From: an uncultured Bacteroides sp.
GTDB taxonomy: Bacteria; Bacteroidota; Bacteroidia; Bacteroidales; Bacteroidaceae
DNA: 63,814 nt
Assembly: GCA_944322355.1 (NCBI GenBank)
Contig: CALUOT010000008.1
Span: forward strand, 1-63,814
Direction: 5' to 3'
The translations under genes and the position numbers were made by a program. Below are positions 7,383 through 16,103 of the stretch, one piece after another. Position 1 is the first letter of the stretch, and each line of letters opens with the position of its first letter. The notes under the pieces were generated by a model that saw only the letters and a program-made list of their open reading frames with translations, was not told the origin of the DNA and made no database searches.

Positions 7383-9194
7383 ATGAAGAAGATGAAAAAG
7401 CAGTTACGTAGCTTGTCGAGTACCGAAGGCCGCCGCATGGCGGGAGCCCGTGCCCTGTGGACGGCCAATGGAATGAAGAAGGAACAGATGGGGAAGCCCA
7501 TCATAGCCGTGGTCAATTCGTTCACGCAGTTTGTGCCGGGTCATGTACACTTGCATGAAGTGGGACAGCTGGTGAAGAAGGAGATAGAGAAACTGGGCTG
7601 TTTTGCGGCGGAGTTCAACACCATTGCCATCGACGACGGAATCGCCATGGGGCACGACGGCATGCTCTACTCGCTGCCCTCACGCGACATCATCGCCGAC
7701 AGCGTGGAATATATGGTCAACGCCCATAAGGCAGACGCCATGGTGTGCATCAGTAACTGTGACAAGATTACACCGGGCATGCTGATGGCGGCCATGCGGT
7801 TGAACATTCCCACGGTGTTTGTATCGGGCGGACCGATGGAAGCCGGTGAGTGGAACGGACGCCACCTGGACCTGATAGACGCCATGATTCAGTCGGCCGA
7901 CACATCGGTAAGCGATGAGGACGTGGCACAGATTGAACGGCATGCCTGTCCTACGTGTGGATGCTGTTCGGGCATGTTCACCGCGAACTCTATGAACTGT
8001 CTTTGCGAAGCTATTGGCCTGGCTTTGCCAGGGAATGGCACCATCGTGGCTACCCATGAGAACCGGAAGAAACTTTTCAAGGATGCAGCCAAGCTGATTG
8101 TGGAAAATGCCTATAAATATTATGAAGAAGGGGATGAAAGTGTCCTCCCGCGCAGCATCGCTACCCGTCAGGCTTTCCTGAATGCCATGACATTGGATAT
8201 TGCCATGGGCGGCTCCACCAACACGGTGCTTCATCTGCTGGCTGTGGCCAACGAAGCCGGTGCGGACTTCAAGATGGATGATATCGACATGCTGTCGCGC
8301 CGGACGCCTTGTCTGTGTAAAGTAGCTCCCAATACGCAGAAATACCACGTGCAGGATGTGAACCGTGCCGGAGGTATCCTTGCCATTATGGGCGAATTGA
8401 CTAAAGGAGGCTTGGTAGATACCGGTGTGAAGCGGGTGGATGGCCTGACACTGGCTGAAGCCATCGACCAATATGACATCACCAGCCCGAATGTATGCAA
8501 GAAGGCATTGAAGAAGTATGCCAGCGCTCCCGGTGGAAAATTCAATTTAGAAATGGGCTCGCAAGACAATTACTATAAGGAGTATGACACCGACCGTGCC
8601 AACGGTTGCATCCGCGACTTGGCTCATGCCTACAGCAAAGACGGAGGTTTGGCCGTGCTGAAGGGGAACATCGCTCAGGACGGTTGCGTGGTGAAGACAG
8701 CCGGCGTAGACGAAAGCATCTGGAAATTCAGTGGCCCCGCCAAGGTTTTCGATTCGCAGGAAGCCGCCTGCGAAGGCATCTTGGGAGGCAAGGTGCAGAG
8801 TGGCGATGTGGTGGTTATCATCTACGAGGGTCCGAAGGGAGGACCGGGCATGCAGGAGATGCTTTATCCTACTTCATACATCAAATCGCGTCACCTGGGT
8901 AAAGAGTGTGCCTTGATTACCGACGGACGCTTCAGTGGCGGCACATCGGGACTGAGCATCGGACACATTTCGCCCGAAGCGGCGGCCGGAGGAAACATCG
9001 GTAAGGTGCAGGACGGTGACCTCATTGAAATAGACATCCCGAACCGCAGCATCAACGTGAAGCTGACCGATGCCGAACTGGCTGCACGACCTATGGCACC
9101 GATTACTCGTCAACGTGAGGTGTCGAAATCCTTGAAGGCATACGCTGCCATGGTCAGCTCGGCCGACAAAGGAGCCGTGAGAATCATAGATTAA
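7383..9194 (+). CDS. ilvD: Dihydroxy-acid dehydratase
   Basis: 603 residues, normal for IlvD. It converts 2,3-dihydroxy-3-methylvalerate or -isovalerate to the 2-keto acid, the third common step of isoleucine and valine synthesis, in the cytoplasm. Family motifs seen: [29 protein letters not shown] (cluster-binding cysteines), [10 protein letters not shown] and, near the end, [21 protein letters not shown]. First structural gene after the attenuator, with a good ribosome site (GGAG at 7379-7382). The interspersed repeat follows directly after its stop. Confidence 0.97.
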   Translation: MKKMKKQLRSLSSTEGRRMAGARALWTANGMKKEQMGKPIIAVVNSFTQFVPGHVHLHEVGQLVKKEIEKLGCFAAEFNTIAIDDGIAMGHDGMLYSLPSRDIIADSVEYMVNAHKADAMVCISNCDKITPGMLMAAMRLNIPTVFVSGGPMEAGEWNGRHLDLIDAMIQSADTSVSDEDVAQIERHACPTCGCCSGMFTANSMNCLCEAIGLALPGNGTIVATHENRKKLFKDAAKLIVENAYKYYEEGDESVLPRSIATRQAFLNAMTLDIAMGGSTNTVLHLLAVANEAGADFKMDDIDMLSRRTPCLCKVAPNTQKYHVQDVNRAGGILAIMGELTKGGLVDTGVKRVDGLTLAEAIDQYDITSPNVCKKALKKYASAPGGKFNLEMGSQDNYYKEYDTDRANGCIRDLAHAYSKDGGLAVLKGNIAQDGCVVKTAGVDESIWKFSGPAKVFDSQEAACEGILGGKVQSGDVVVIIYEGPKGGPGMQEMLYPTSYIKSRHLGKECALITDGRFSGGTSGLSIGHISPEAAAGGNIGKVQDGDLIEIDIPNRSINVKLTDAELAARPMAPITRQREVSKSLKAYAAMVSSADKGAVRIID

Positions 9195-9290
9195 ATGAAG
9201 AACTAATAATGAAGAATGAAGAAATCTCAGGGATGCCGCAGGGAAATTCTTCATTTTGTCCCGCAGGGACTATTCTTCATTCTTAATTAA
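9195..9290. repeat. Interspersed palindromic repeat, copy R1 (GAAGAATGAAGAA type)
   Basis: Starts in the base after the ilvD stop. Left part has GAAGAATGAAGAA, the middle GATGCCGCAGGG, then AAATTCTTCATT and a second arm TATTCTTCATTCTTAATTAA. The arms can fold into a hairpin in the RNA between ilvD and ilvB. The same words occur in R2 (10999-11082), R4 (18007-18091) and R5 (23933-24043). Confidence 0.85.
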
Positions 9291-9299
9291 TATTATAGT

Positions 9300-10994
9300 A
9301 TGAAAGATATAATTACAGGAGCGGAAGCCCTGATGCGTTCGCTGGAGCATGAAGGAGTAAAGACGATATTCGGTTACCCGGGTGGAAGCATCATGCCTGT
9401 GTTTGACGCACTCTACGACCATCGCGGTACGTTGAACCACATCCTGGTGCGCCACGAACAAGGCGCTACCCATGCCGCACAAGGTTTTGCCCGTGTATCG
9501 GGTGAAGTGGGCGTGTGCTTAGTCACCAGCGGACCGGGAGCCACGAACACCATCACGGGCATAGCCGACGCCATGATAGACAGTACGCCCATCGTAGTCA
9601 TAGCCGGACAGGTAGGCACAGGATTCCTGGGGACAGACGCTTTTCAGGAAGTGGACTTGGTAGGCGTAACGCAACCTATCTCCAAATGGAGCTACCAGAT
9701 ACGCCGTGCCGAAGACGTGCCATGGGCTGTAGCACGGGCTTTCTACATTGCCCGTAGCGGAAGGCCGGGACCTGTGGTCCTGGACTTCGCCAAAAACGCG
9801 CAGACGGACAAGATGGAATATGCCCCGATGACGGTGGACTTCATCCGTAGCTATATGCCCGTGCCCGATACCGACCCCGAAAGCATTCGCCAGGCAGCCG
9901 ACCTCATCAATCAAGCCGAACGTCCGCTGGTATTGGTGGGGCAAGGTGTAGAGTTGGGGCACGCGCAGAAGGAACTCCGTACTTTTATCGAAAAAGCCGG
10001 ATTGCCCGCAGGCTGCACCTTGATGGGCTTGTCGGCACTGCCTACTGACCACCCGCTTAATAAAGGAATGCTGGGCATGCACGGCAACCTCGGGCCGAAC
10101 ATCAACACCAACAAGTGCGACGTACTGATTGCCGTGGGCATGCGCTTCGATGACCGTGTGACGGGCAATGTAGCGACCTATGCTCCTCAGGCTAAAATCA
10201 TCCACTTCGATATCGACCCCGCCGAAATCAACAAGAACATCCAAGTAGACGTGGCCGTGCTGGGCGACTGCAAGGAGACACTGGCCGCCGTGACGGAACT
10301 GTTGCATCCCGCCACGCACCAAGAATGGCTCGACAGCTTCCGCACCTATGAAGAAGTGGAAGAGGAGAAGGTCATTCGCCCCGAACTCCACCGCACGACC
10401 CGCGAACTGAGCATGGGCGAGGTGGTGCGTGCGGTAAGTGAAGCCACCGGCCATGAAGCCATCCTCGTGACCGATGTGGGACAGAACCAGATGATGTCCG
10501 CACGCTACTTCAAGTTTACCCGCGAGCGCAGCATTGTCACCTCAGGAGGGTTGGGCACCATGGGCTTCGGCCTTCCCGCAGCCATTGGGGCTACCTTCGG
10601 ACGACCGGACCGCACCGTCTGCGTCTTTATGGGTGACGGTGGCTTGCAGATGAACCTACAGGAGTTGGGCACCGTGATGGAGCAGCAGGCTCCTGTCAAG
10701 ATGATATTGCTCAACAACAACTACCTGGGCAACGTGCGCCAGTGGCAGGCCATGTTCTTCAACCGCCGCTACTCGTTCACACCCATGCTCAACCCCGACT
10801 ATATGCAGATTGCGGCGGCTTATGGCATTCCTTCACGCCGCGTCATGGAACGCGCTGAGCTGGCAGACGCCATCCGCGAGATGTTGGCCACCAACGGACC
10901 TTTCCTGCTCGAAGCGTGTGTGGAAGAAGAAGGCAACGTCATGCCGATGACGCCGCCGGGCGGCTCAGTGAACCAAATGTTGTTGGAATGCTGA
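9300..10994 (+). CDS. ilvB: Acetolactate synthase, large (catalytic) subunit
   Basis: 564 residues. ThDP-dependent enzyme joining two pyruvates, or pyruvate and 2-ketobutyrate, the first common step of branched-chain amino acid synthesis. Seen: N-terminal FGYPGGSIMPVFDAL with the catalytic glutamate in RHEQGATHAAQGFAR, the central FAD-type domain (residues ~190-330), and the C-terminal ThDP motif GDGGLQMNLQEL followed by LNNNYLGNVRQWQ. It works with the small subunit encoded 97 bp downstream; the gap is filled by repeat R2. No missing motif. Confidence 0.97.
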   Translation: MKDIITGAEALMRSLEHEGVKTIFGYPGGSIMPVFDALYDHRGTLNHILVRHEQGATHAAQGFARVSGEVGVCLVTSGPGATNTITGIADAMIDSTPIVVIAGQVGTGFLGTDAFQEVDLVGVTQPISKWSYQIRRAEDVPWAVARAFYIARSGRPGPVVLDFAKNAQTDKMEYAPMTVDFIRSYMPVPDTDPESIRQAADLINQAERPLVLVGQGVELGHAQKELRTFIEKAGLPAGCTLMGLSALPTDHPLNKGMLGMHGNLGPNINTNKCDVLIAVGMRFDDRVTGNVATYAPQAKIIHFDIDPAEINKNIQVDVAVLGDCKETLAAVTELLHPATHQEWLDSFRTYEEVEEEKVIRPELHRTTRELSMGEVVRAVSEATGHEAILVTDVGQNQMMSARYFKFTRERSIVTSGGLGTMGFGLPAAIGATFGRPDRTVCVFMGDGGLQMNLQELGTVMEQQAPVKMILLNNNYLGNVRQWQAMFFNRRYSFTPMLNPDYMQIAAAYGIPSRRVMERAELADAIREMLATNGPFLLEACVEEEGNVMPMTPPGGSVNQMLLEC

Positions 10995-10998
10995 TTTT

Positions 10999-11082
10999 AA
11001 TGAAGAATGAAGAGTTAATAATGAAGAATTCTCAGTGATGCCGCAGGGCAATTCTTCATTCTTCATTATTAGTTCTTAATTT
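10999..11082. repeat. Interspersed palindromic repeat, copy R2
   Basis: Contains AATGAAGAATT and its exact inverse AATTCTTCATT around a GATGCCGCAGGGC centre, plus outer arms GAGTTAATAATGAAG / CTTCATTATTAGTTC. It fills most of the ilvB-ilvN gap and is close in sequence to R1. Confidence 0.87.
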
Positions 11083-11091
11083 GAAAAGACT

Positions 11092-11652
11092 ATGGACAAG
11101 ACATTATATACCATCATCGTTCATTCAGAGAACTTCGCCGGCTTGCTCAACCAGGTGACGGCGGTGTTCACACGCAGGCAAATCAACATCGAAAGCCTGA
11201 ACGTATCCGCTTCATCCATCGCGGGCGTGCACAAATACACCATCACCGCCTGGACCGACCCGGACACCATCGAAAAAGTGGTGAAGCAGATTACCAAGAA
11301 GATTGACGTCATACAGGCGCACTATTTCACGGATGATGAAATCTACCAGCATGAGATAGCGCTCTACAAACTCACTACGCCTACCTTGGAACAGATACCC
11401 GAGGTTTCCAAAGTGATACGTAAGAACCATGCCCGCATCGTGGAGGTCAATCCCGTCTTCTCCATCGTGGAGATGAACGGCATGAGCGACGACATCACTC
11501 ACCTCTACGAGGAGTTGCAGGCATTCGGGTGCGTGCTTCAGTTTGTGCGCTCGGGACGTGTGGCCATCACCACCAGCTGCTTTGAGCGCGTCAACGAGTA
11601 CCTGGCCGAACGGAAGGCGAAATATGAGGCTAGTAAAAAGGAGGCTGTATGA
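11092..11652 (+). CDS. ilvN: Acetolactate synthase, small (regulatory) subunit
   Basis: 186 residues. An N-terminal ACT domain (YTIIVHSENFAGLLNQVTA, INIESLNVS) that binds valine in the family, then the second domain typical of IlvN/IlvH of 160-190 residues. It controls and activates IlvB. The stop codon overlaps the next start by 4 bp (ATGA), so translation of the thioesterase gene is probably coupled to this one. Confidence 0.95.
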   Translation: MDKTLYTIIVHSENFAGLLNQVTAVFTRRQINIESLNVSASSIAGVHKYTITAWTDPDTIEKVVKQITKKIDVIQAHYFTDDEIYQHEIALYKLTTPTLEQIPEVSKVIRKNHARIVEVNPVFSIVEMNGMSDDITHLYEELQAFGCVLQFVRSGRVAITTSCFERVNEYLAERKAKYEASKKEAV

Positions 11653-12392
11653 ACAAGATAGGAAACTACCGGTTTGTGGCCGAGCCTTTCCATGTAGATT
11701 TTACCGGAAGGTTGACATTGGGCGTATTGGGCAACCACCTGCTCAACTGTGCCGGCTTCCATGCCACCGAACGAGGTTTCGGTATGGCCACACTGAACGA
11801 GGACAACTACACGTGGGTGCTGTCCCGACTGGCCATCGAAATGGACGAGATGCCCCGCCAGTACGAAGACTTCAGCGTGCAGACGTGGGTGGAGAACGTT
11901 TACCGACTTTTCACCGACCGCAACTTTGCCGTTGTCGACAAGGACGGACGCCGCATCGGATATGCCCGCTCCGTATGGGCCATGATTAACATGAGCACCC
12001 GCCGCCCCATTGACCTGCTGACGATGAACGGTGGCCATATCACCGACTACATCTGCGACGAACCGTGCCCCATCGACAAACCTTCGCGCATCAAGGTGAA
12101 GTCTACGGAAACCGCCTGCACCCTGCGCGCCAGATACAGCGACATCGATGTCAACGGGCACGTGAACAGCATCCGCTACATCGAGCACGTCCTCGACCTC
12201 TTCCCGCTCGACTTCTACCGGACACGGCGTGTGCGCCGCTTCGAGATTGCCTACGTGGCCGAGAGTTACTACGGTGACCTCCTGTCTTTCTATATCGATG
12301 AGGAGGAAGACGGACGATATGCCGTGGAGATAAGGAAGAAAGGTACGGAAGGAGAGGAACCCGTATGTCGGGCTTCGGTAACCTTTGTCTGA
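11649..12392 (+). CDS. Acyl-ACP thioesterase (FatA/B-like), in ilv operon
   Basis: 247 residues with a double hotdog fold: the first half begins FVAEPFHVDFTGRLTLGVLGNH, the second has the RYSDIDVNGHVNSIRYIEHV motif carrying the usual Asn/His pair of bacterial acyl-ACP thioesterases. It would release free fatty acids from ACP. Placed between ilvN and ilvC and overlapping ilvN by 4 bp, so it is made together with the branched-chain enzymes; branched acyl primers come from the same keto acids, which suggests a metabolic link (inference). Array B follows 12 bp after its stop. Confidence 0.88.
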   Translation: MNKIGNYRFVAEPFHVDFTGRLTLGVLGNHLLNCAGFHATERGFGMATLNEDNYTWVLSRLAIEMDEMPRQYEDFSVQTWVENVYRLFTDRNFAVVDKDGRRIGYARSVWAMINMSTRRPIDLLTMNGGHITDYICDEPCPIDKPSRIKVKSTETACTLRARYSDIDVNGHVNSIRYIEHVLDLFPLDFYRTRRVRRFEIAYVAESYYGDLLSFYIDEEEDGRYAVEIRKKGTEGEEPVCRASVTFV

Positions 12393-12404
12393 GACATGGT
12401 ATAG

Positions 12405-12465
12405 AATCATTGGCAATGATTCCTACAATCATTGGGGATGATTCCCACAATCATTGGCAATGATT
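12405..12465. repeat. Tandem array B: 3 units, period 22 bp
   Basis: Units at 12405, 12427 and 12449. Units 1 and 3 are AATCATTGGCAATGATT, a perfect palindrome of 8+8 bases around one base; unit 2 has GGGG in the centre. Spacers are CCTAC and CCCAC. Located inside the ilv operon between the thioesterase gene and ilvC. Confidence 0.92.
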
Positions 12466-12542
12466 CCATTTCAAGTCCGAAAGAAGAGACCTTTAACATA
12501 GACGAATGATTATGATTAAATACTAACTAAAACAAAAGTAAA

Positions 12543-13586
12543 ATGGCACAAATGAATTTTGGAGGTGTGATGGAGAACGTCATCACACGTGAAGAGTTTC
12601 CCTTGGAGAAAGCTCGCGAGATACTGAAAGATGAGACAATCGCCGTACTGGGCTATGGCGTACAGGGACCCGGACAGGCCTGCAACCTGCGTGACAACGG
12701 TTTCAATGTCATCGTAGGCCAGCGCCCGGGCAAGACGTACGACAAAGCCGTGGCCGACGGATGGGTACCCGGCGAAACCTTGTTCAGCATCGAAGAGGCT
12801 GCCCAGAAGGGTACCATCGTCTGCATGCTGCTCAGCGATGCTGCCCAGATTGCCGTATGGCCCCAAATCAAGCAATACCTGACGCCCGGCAAAGCCTTGT
12901 ACTTCAGCCACGGCTTCGGCATCACCTACAAGGAACGTACGAACATCATTCCGCCCGCCGATATCGACGTGATTATGGTAGCCCCGAAGGGGAGCGGTAC
13001 ATCGCTGCGCACCATGTTCCTCGAAGGCCGCGGACTGAACTCCTCGTATGCCGTTTATCAGGACGCTACGGGACGTGCCACCGACCGCACGTTGGCATTC
13101 GGCATCGGCATCGGTTCGGGCTATCTGTTCGAAACGACTTTCAAACGCGAAGTTTACTCTGACCTGACCGGTGAGCGTGGCTCACTGATGGGAGCCATTC
13201 AGGGATTGCTGCTGGCCCAATACGAAGTGCTGCGTGAGCACGGACATACGCCCAGCGAAGCCTTCAACGAAACGGTAGAAGAATTGACTCAGTCGCTGAT
13301 GCCGCTCTTCGCCAAGAACGGGATGGACTGGATGTATGCCAACTGCTCCACAACGGCACAACGCGGCGCGCTCGACTGGATGGGTCCCTTCCACGATGCC
13401 ATCAAGCCCGTCATGGAGAAACTCTACCACAGCGTGGAGACTGGTAACGAGGCCCAAATCTCCATCGACAGCAACTCGCAGCCCGACTATCGCGAGAAGC
13501 TGAACGCCGAGCTGAAAGCCCTGCGCGAAAGCGAGATGTGGCAAACGGCCGTGACAGTGCGCAAGCTCCGTCCGGAGAACAATTGA
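12543..13586 (+). CDS. ilvC: Ketol-acid reductoisomerase
   Basis: 347 residues, class I length. Rearranges and reduces acetolactate or acetohydroxybutyrate with NAD(P)H and Mg. Seen: nucleotide-binding GYGVQGPGQACNLRDNG near residues 38-55, HGFGITYKE near 120, VAPKGSGTSLR near 145, and in the C-terminal knotted domain GERGSLMGAIQGLL and the metal-binding ETVEELTQSL. Last gene of the operon; an intrinsic terminator follows 32 bp after the stop. Confidence 0.97.
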   Translation: MAQMNFGGVMENVITREEFPLEKAREILKDETIAVLGYGVQGPGQACNLRDNGFNVIVGQRPGKTYDKAVADGWVPGETLFSIEEAAQKGTIVCMLLSDAAQIAVWPQIKQYLTPGKALYFSHGFGITYKERTNIIPPADIDVIMVAPKGSGTSLRTMFLEGRGLNSSYAVYQDATGRATDRTLAFGIGIGSGYLFETTFKREVYSDLTGERGSLMGAIQGLLLAQYEVLREHGHTPSEAFNETVEELTQSLMPLFAKNGMDWMYANCSTTAQRGALDWMGPFHDAIKPVMEKLYHSVETGNEAQISIDSNSQPDYREKLNAELKALRESEMWQTAVTVRKLRPENN

Positions 13587-13618
13587 TCAATAGAACATAG
13601 ATAATTTATCATTTAAAG

Positions 13619-13654
13619 TAACGCCCCATCTCATTTAAAGGGGCGTTATTTTTT
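13619..13654 (+). terminator. Intrinsic terminator of ilv operon
   Basis: Stem TAACGCCCC (13619-13627) with GGGGCGTTA (13640-13648), 12-nt loop, then six T. Confidence 0.93.
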
Positions 13655-13892
13655 ATTTAAAGTTAATGACTACGTTCGGTGAAGTTTTTTCACCTAACAC
13701 ATTATTGTTAATCATAAGCTTCCTCCACGTTTGTATGTTATATGTTTGTCAAGATAAAATCATTCGTTTCTTCGTATAGGATATTGTTAATGAAAAACTG
13801 TACATGACAATGGTATTTACGTGAATATTAATGCTTAATTTCGCAGTTTATAGATAAGGTTATGTTGAATAAAATTGTTGTATTAGCTGAAT
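13655..13892. other. AT-rich gap before CPCC gene
   Basis: 238 bp. A possible -7 box TATGTTTG lies at 13741-13748 without a spaced -33 TTTG. Nothing else recognised; it lacks the tandem arrays seen in most other gaps. Confidence 0.4.
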
Positions 13893-14150
13893 ATGGATAG
13901 TTATACTTGTAGAGTTTGTGGTTTTCATTGGAAGGAGAAACCATGGGGAGAAGATGGGCATTCTCCAACCTATGCGATATGTCCGTGTTGTGGGGTTGAA
14001 TGGGGTAATGAAGATTACTGTTTAGAATCTATCCGCAAGTTTCGAAGTGAGTGGGTCGGTAAGGGATGTCAATGGTTTGATATTCGTCAGCGTCCCTCTG
14101 ATTGGGACTATCAAATTCAATTAAGGAATGTTGATGCAAATTTTATTTAG
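13893..14150 (+). CDS. Small CPCC-type cysteine-rich protein
   Basis: 85 residues with two zinc-type knuckles: CRVC at 5-8 and CPCC at 31-34 (ICPCCGVEWGNED). This matches the cysteine-rich CPCC family, small single-domain proteins often found in accessory regions. The zinc-ribbon half is followed by a tryptophan-rich tail (KGCQWFDIRQRPSDWDYQ). The function of the family is not established. Codon use is more AT-rich than the flanking ilv and metY genes, suggesting separate acquisition with the next gene, 19 bp downstream. Confidence 0.7.
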   Translation: MDSYTCRVCGFHWKEKPWGEDGHSPTYAICPCCGVEWGNEDYCLESIRKFRSEWVGKGCQWFDIRQRPSDWDYQIQLRNVDANFI

Positions 14151-14169
14151 GTGATATTTAATGTAACAA

Positions 14170-14613
14170 ATGAGATTATTGAAAACAAATAATATTGTAG
14201 AGAAATATATCGCCCTTCTTTTGTTGTTCTTATTAGGGAGAGGATGGAGTTTCTCTCAAGAAATAAATTTTAATTTGTCTTCGGGAGAAGAAAGAATTTA
14301 TCAAATCATGGAATTGGATTCTCTTCCTGTATTTAAGGGAGGATATGATTCTTTACTTGTATATATAGACCGTAATTTAATTTTTCCAACTGTTTATGAA
14401 GATGCGAGCATTCAAGGCAGAGTTATATGTCAGTTTGTTATAACAGAAGAAGGAGACATAACGGCAGCTAAGGTTATACAAGGTATTGATGAATGTTTGG
14501 ATAATGAAGTGCTGAAAATAGTTTCTTCCATGCCGCGATGGTTGCCGGGTAAGATAAATAACCGAGTTGTGAAGACAGAATATTTTCTTCCTGTAATTTG
14601 TGTTGTAAAATAG
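14170..14613 (+). CDS. Exported TonB C-terminal-domain protein
   Basis: 147 residues: N-terminal hydrophobic segment (YIALLLLFLLGRGWSFS, signal peptide or anchor, cut after SQE possible), then a TonB C-terminal-like domain (GGYDSLLVYIDRNLIFP...IQGRVICQFVITEEGDI...PRWLPGKINNRVVKTEYFLPV). The family couples inner-membrane energy to outer-membrane receptors, but short forms such as this lack the long periplasmic spacer, so its role is uncertain. AT-rich like its neighbour. A strong terminator follows 17 bp after the stop. Confidence 0.75.
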   Translation: MRLLKTNNIVEKYIALLLLFLLGRGWSFSQEINFNLSSGEERIYQIMELDSLPVFKGGYDSLLVYIDRNLIFPTVYEDASIQGRVICQFVITEEGDITAAKVIQGIDECLDNEVLKIVSSMPRWLPGKINNRVVKTEYFLPVICVVK

Positions 14614-14630
14614 GTTGATGTTGATAAATG

Positions 14631-14676
14631 AAGCAATCCTTGAATGAGATGACTCTGGTTCAAGGATTGCTTTTTT
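14631..14676 (+). terminator. Intrinsic terminator after TonB-like gene
   Basis: Stem AAGCAATCCTTGAA (14631-14644) with TTCAAGGATTGCTT (14659-14672), 14-nt loop, T run to 14676. It may also stop metY transcripts from the other strand. Confidence 0.9.
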
Positions 14677-14706
14677 ATAATGGTTTATTAAGCGTGTTTC
14701 ACTCTT

Positions 14707-15987
14707 TCAAGCATTCAGCGCCTGCTCGATGTCGGCGATGATGTCGTCGGCGTTTTCGATGCCCACCGAGAAGCGGATGAGGTCCGGACGCACGCCGGCT
14801 TCTATCAGTTGCTCGTCCGTCAGTTGGCGGTGCGTATGGCTGGCGGGATGCAGCACGCAGGTGCGGGCGTCGGCCACGTGGGTGACGATGGCTGCCAGGC
14901 GCAGATGATCCATGAAGCGGATAGCGACGTCGCGACCGCCCTTGAGGCCGAAGGAGATGACGCCGCATGAGCCGTTCGGCATATACTTTTGCGCCAAGTC
15001 GTAATACTTGTTGCCGGGCAAGCCGCAGTAGTTCACCCACGCCACGCGGTCGTTCTGTTGCAGGTACTCGGCCACGCGCTGGGCGTTCTGGCAGTGGCGT
15101 GGCACGCGCAGGTGCAGCGTTTCCAGTCCCAGGTTCAGCAGGAAGGCGTTCATGGGACTTTGTATGCTGCCCAGGTCGCGCATCAGCTGGGCTGTGGCCT
15201 TGGTGATGTAGGCCATCTGGCCGAAGGCCTTGGTGTACGTCAGTCCGTGGTACGACTCGTCGGGCGTGCATAGGCCAGGGAACTTGTCGGCATGGGCTTC
15301 CCAATCGAAACGGCCGCTGTCCACGATGCATCCGCCTACTGACGTGGCGTGTCCGTCCATGTATTTGGTCGTCGAATGCACCACGATGTCGGCGCCCCAT
15401 TCGAAGGGTCGGCAGTTGATGGGCGTTGGGAACGTGTTGTCCACGATGAGGGGCACGCCGTGGCTGTGGGCAATGTGGGCGAACTTCTCGATGTCCAGCA
15501 CTTCGAGCGAGGGATTGGAGATGGTTTCACCGAACAGGGCCTTGGTATTGGGACGGAAGGCTTTGCTGATTTCTTCTTCCGAGTCGTCGGGATTGATGAA
15601 GGTCACGTCGATGCCCATCTTCTTCATGGTCACGCCAAAGAGGTTGAACGTCCCGCCATAGATGGCCGATGAGCATACGAAGTGGTCGCCTGCCTGGCAC
15701 AGGTTGAAGATGGCGTAGTAGTTGGCAGCCTGTCCGCTGGAAGTCAGCATGGCGGCTACTCCCCCTTCGAGGGCGGCAATCTTGGCGGCTACGGCATCAT
15801 TCGTAGGGTTTTGCAGACGGGTGTAGAAGTAGCCGCTATCCTCCAGGTCGAAGAGTCGGGCCATCTGCTCGCTGGTTTCGTATTTGAACGTGGTGCTTTG
15901 ATAGATGGGGAGCACGCGCGGCTCTCCCTTTTTAGGAGTCCATCCGGCTTGTACACAGAGGGTCTCCGGCTTGAATTGTTTTGGCAT
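14707..15987 (-). CDS. metY: O-acetylhomoserine sulfhydrylase (aminocarboxypropyltransferase)
   Basis: 426 residues, a PLP enzyme of the Cys/Met metabolism family. Makes homocysteine (or methionine) from O-acetylhomoserine and sulfide (or methanethiol). Seen: YFYTRLQNPTNDAV, LTSSGQAANYYAIF, the substrate loop SSAIYGGTFNLF, VDNTFPTP, and HSTTKYMDGHATSVGG with the PLP lysine. Length and motif order are normal. Divergent from the amidase gene, with overlapping promoter boxes between them. No SAM riboswitch is visible in the ~45-nt leader. Confidence 0.94.
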   Translation of the reverse strand: MPKQFKPETLCVQAGWTPKKGEPRVLPIYQSTTFKYETSEQMARLFDLEDSGYFYTRLQNPTNDAVAAKIAALEGGVAAMLTSSGQAANYYAIFNLCQAGDHFVCSSAIYGGTFNLFGVTMKKMGIDVTFINPDDSEEEISKAFRPNTKALFGETISNPSLEVLDIEKFAHIAHSHGVPLIVDNTFPTPINCRPFEWGADIVVHSTTKYMDGHATSVGGCIVDSGRFDWEAHADKFPGLCTPDESYHGLTYTKAFGQMAYITKATAQLMRDLGSIQSPMNAFLLNLGLETLHLRVPRHCQNAQRVAEYLQQNDRVAWVNYCGLPGNKYYDLAQKYMPNGSCGVISFGLKGGRDVAIRFMDHLRLAAIVTHVADARTCVLHPASHTHRQLTDEQLIEAGVRPDLIRFSVGIENADDIIADIEQALNA

Positions 15988-16036
15988 AATGCTATCTTTT
16001 TTGAAGGTTCTTTATCAATTAACGCTTTAATGGGCG

Positions 16037-16064
16037 CAAAAGTACGGAAAATAATGTATTTTTG
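16037..16064. promoter_or_regulatory. Back-to-back -7 boxes, metY (-) and amidase (+)
   Basis: Minus-strand TACTTTTG (complement of 16037-16044) faces metY; plus-strand TATTTTTG at 16057-16064 faces the amidase gene. They are only 12 bp apart, so the two promoters would overlap and may compete. No -33 TTTG at the right distance for either. Confidence 0.5.
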
Positions 16065-16103
16065 TCCGGCTTAACCGCATTTTTAGCATTAAATATAGAT
16101 TAT

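Noticed and set aside
15988-16103. SAM riboswitch upstream of metY
   Set aside because: The leader is only about 45 nt from the predicted start and shows no SAM-class aptamer motif.
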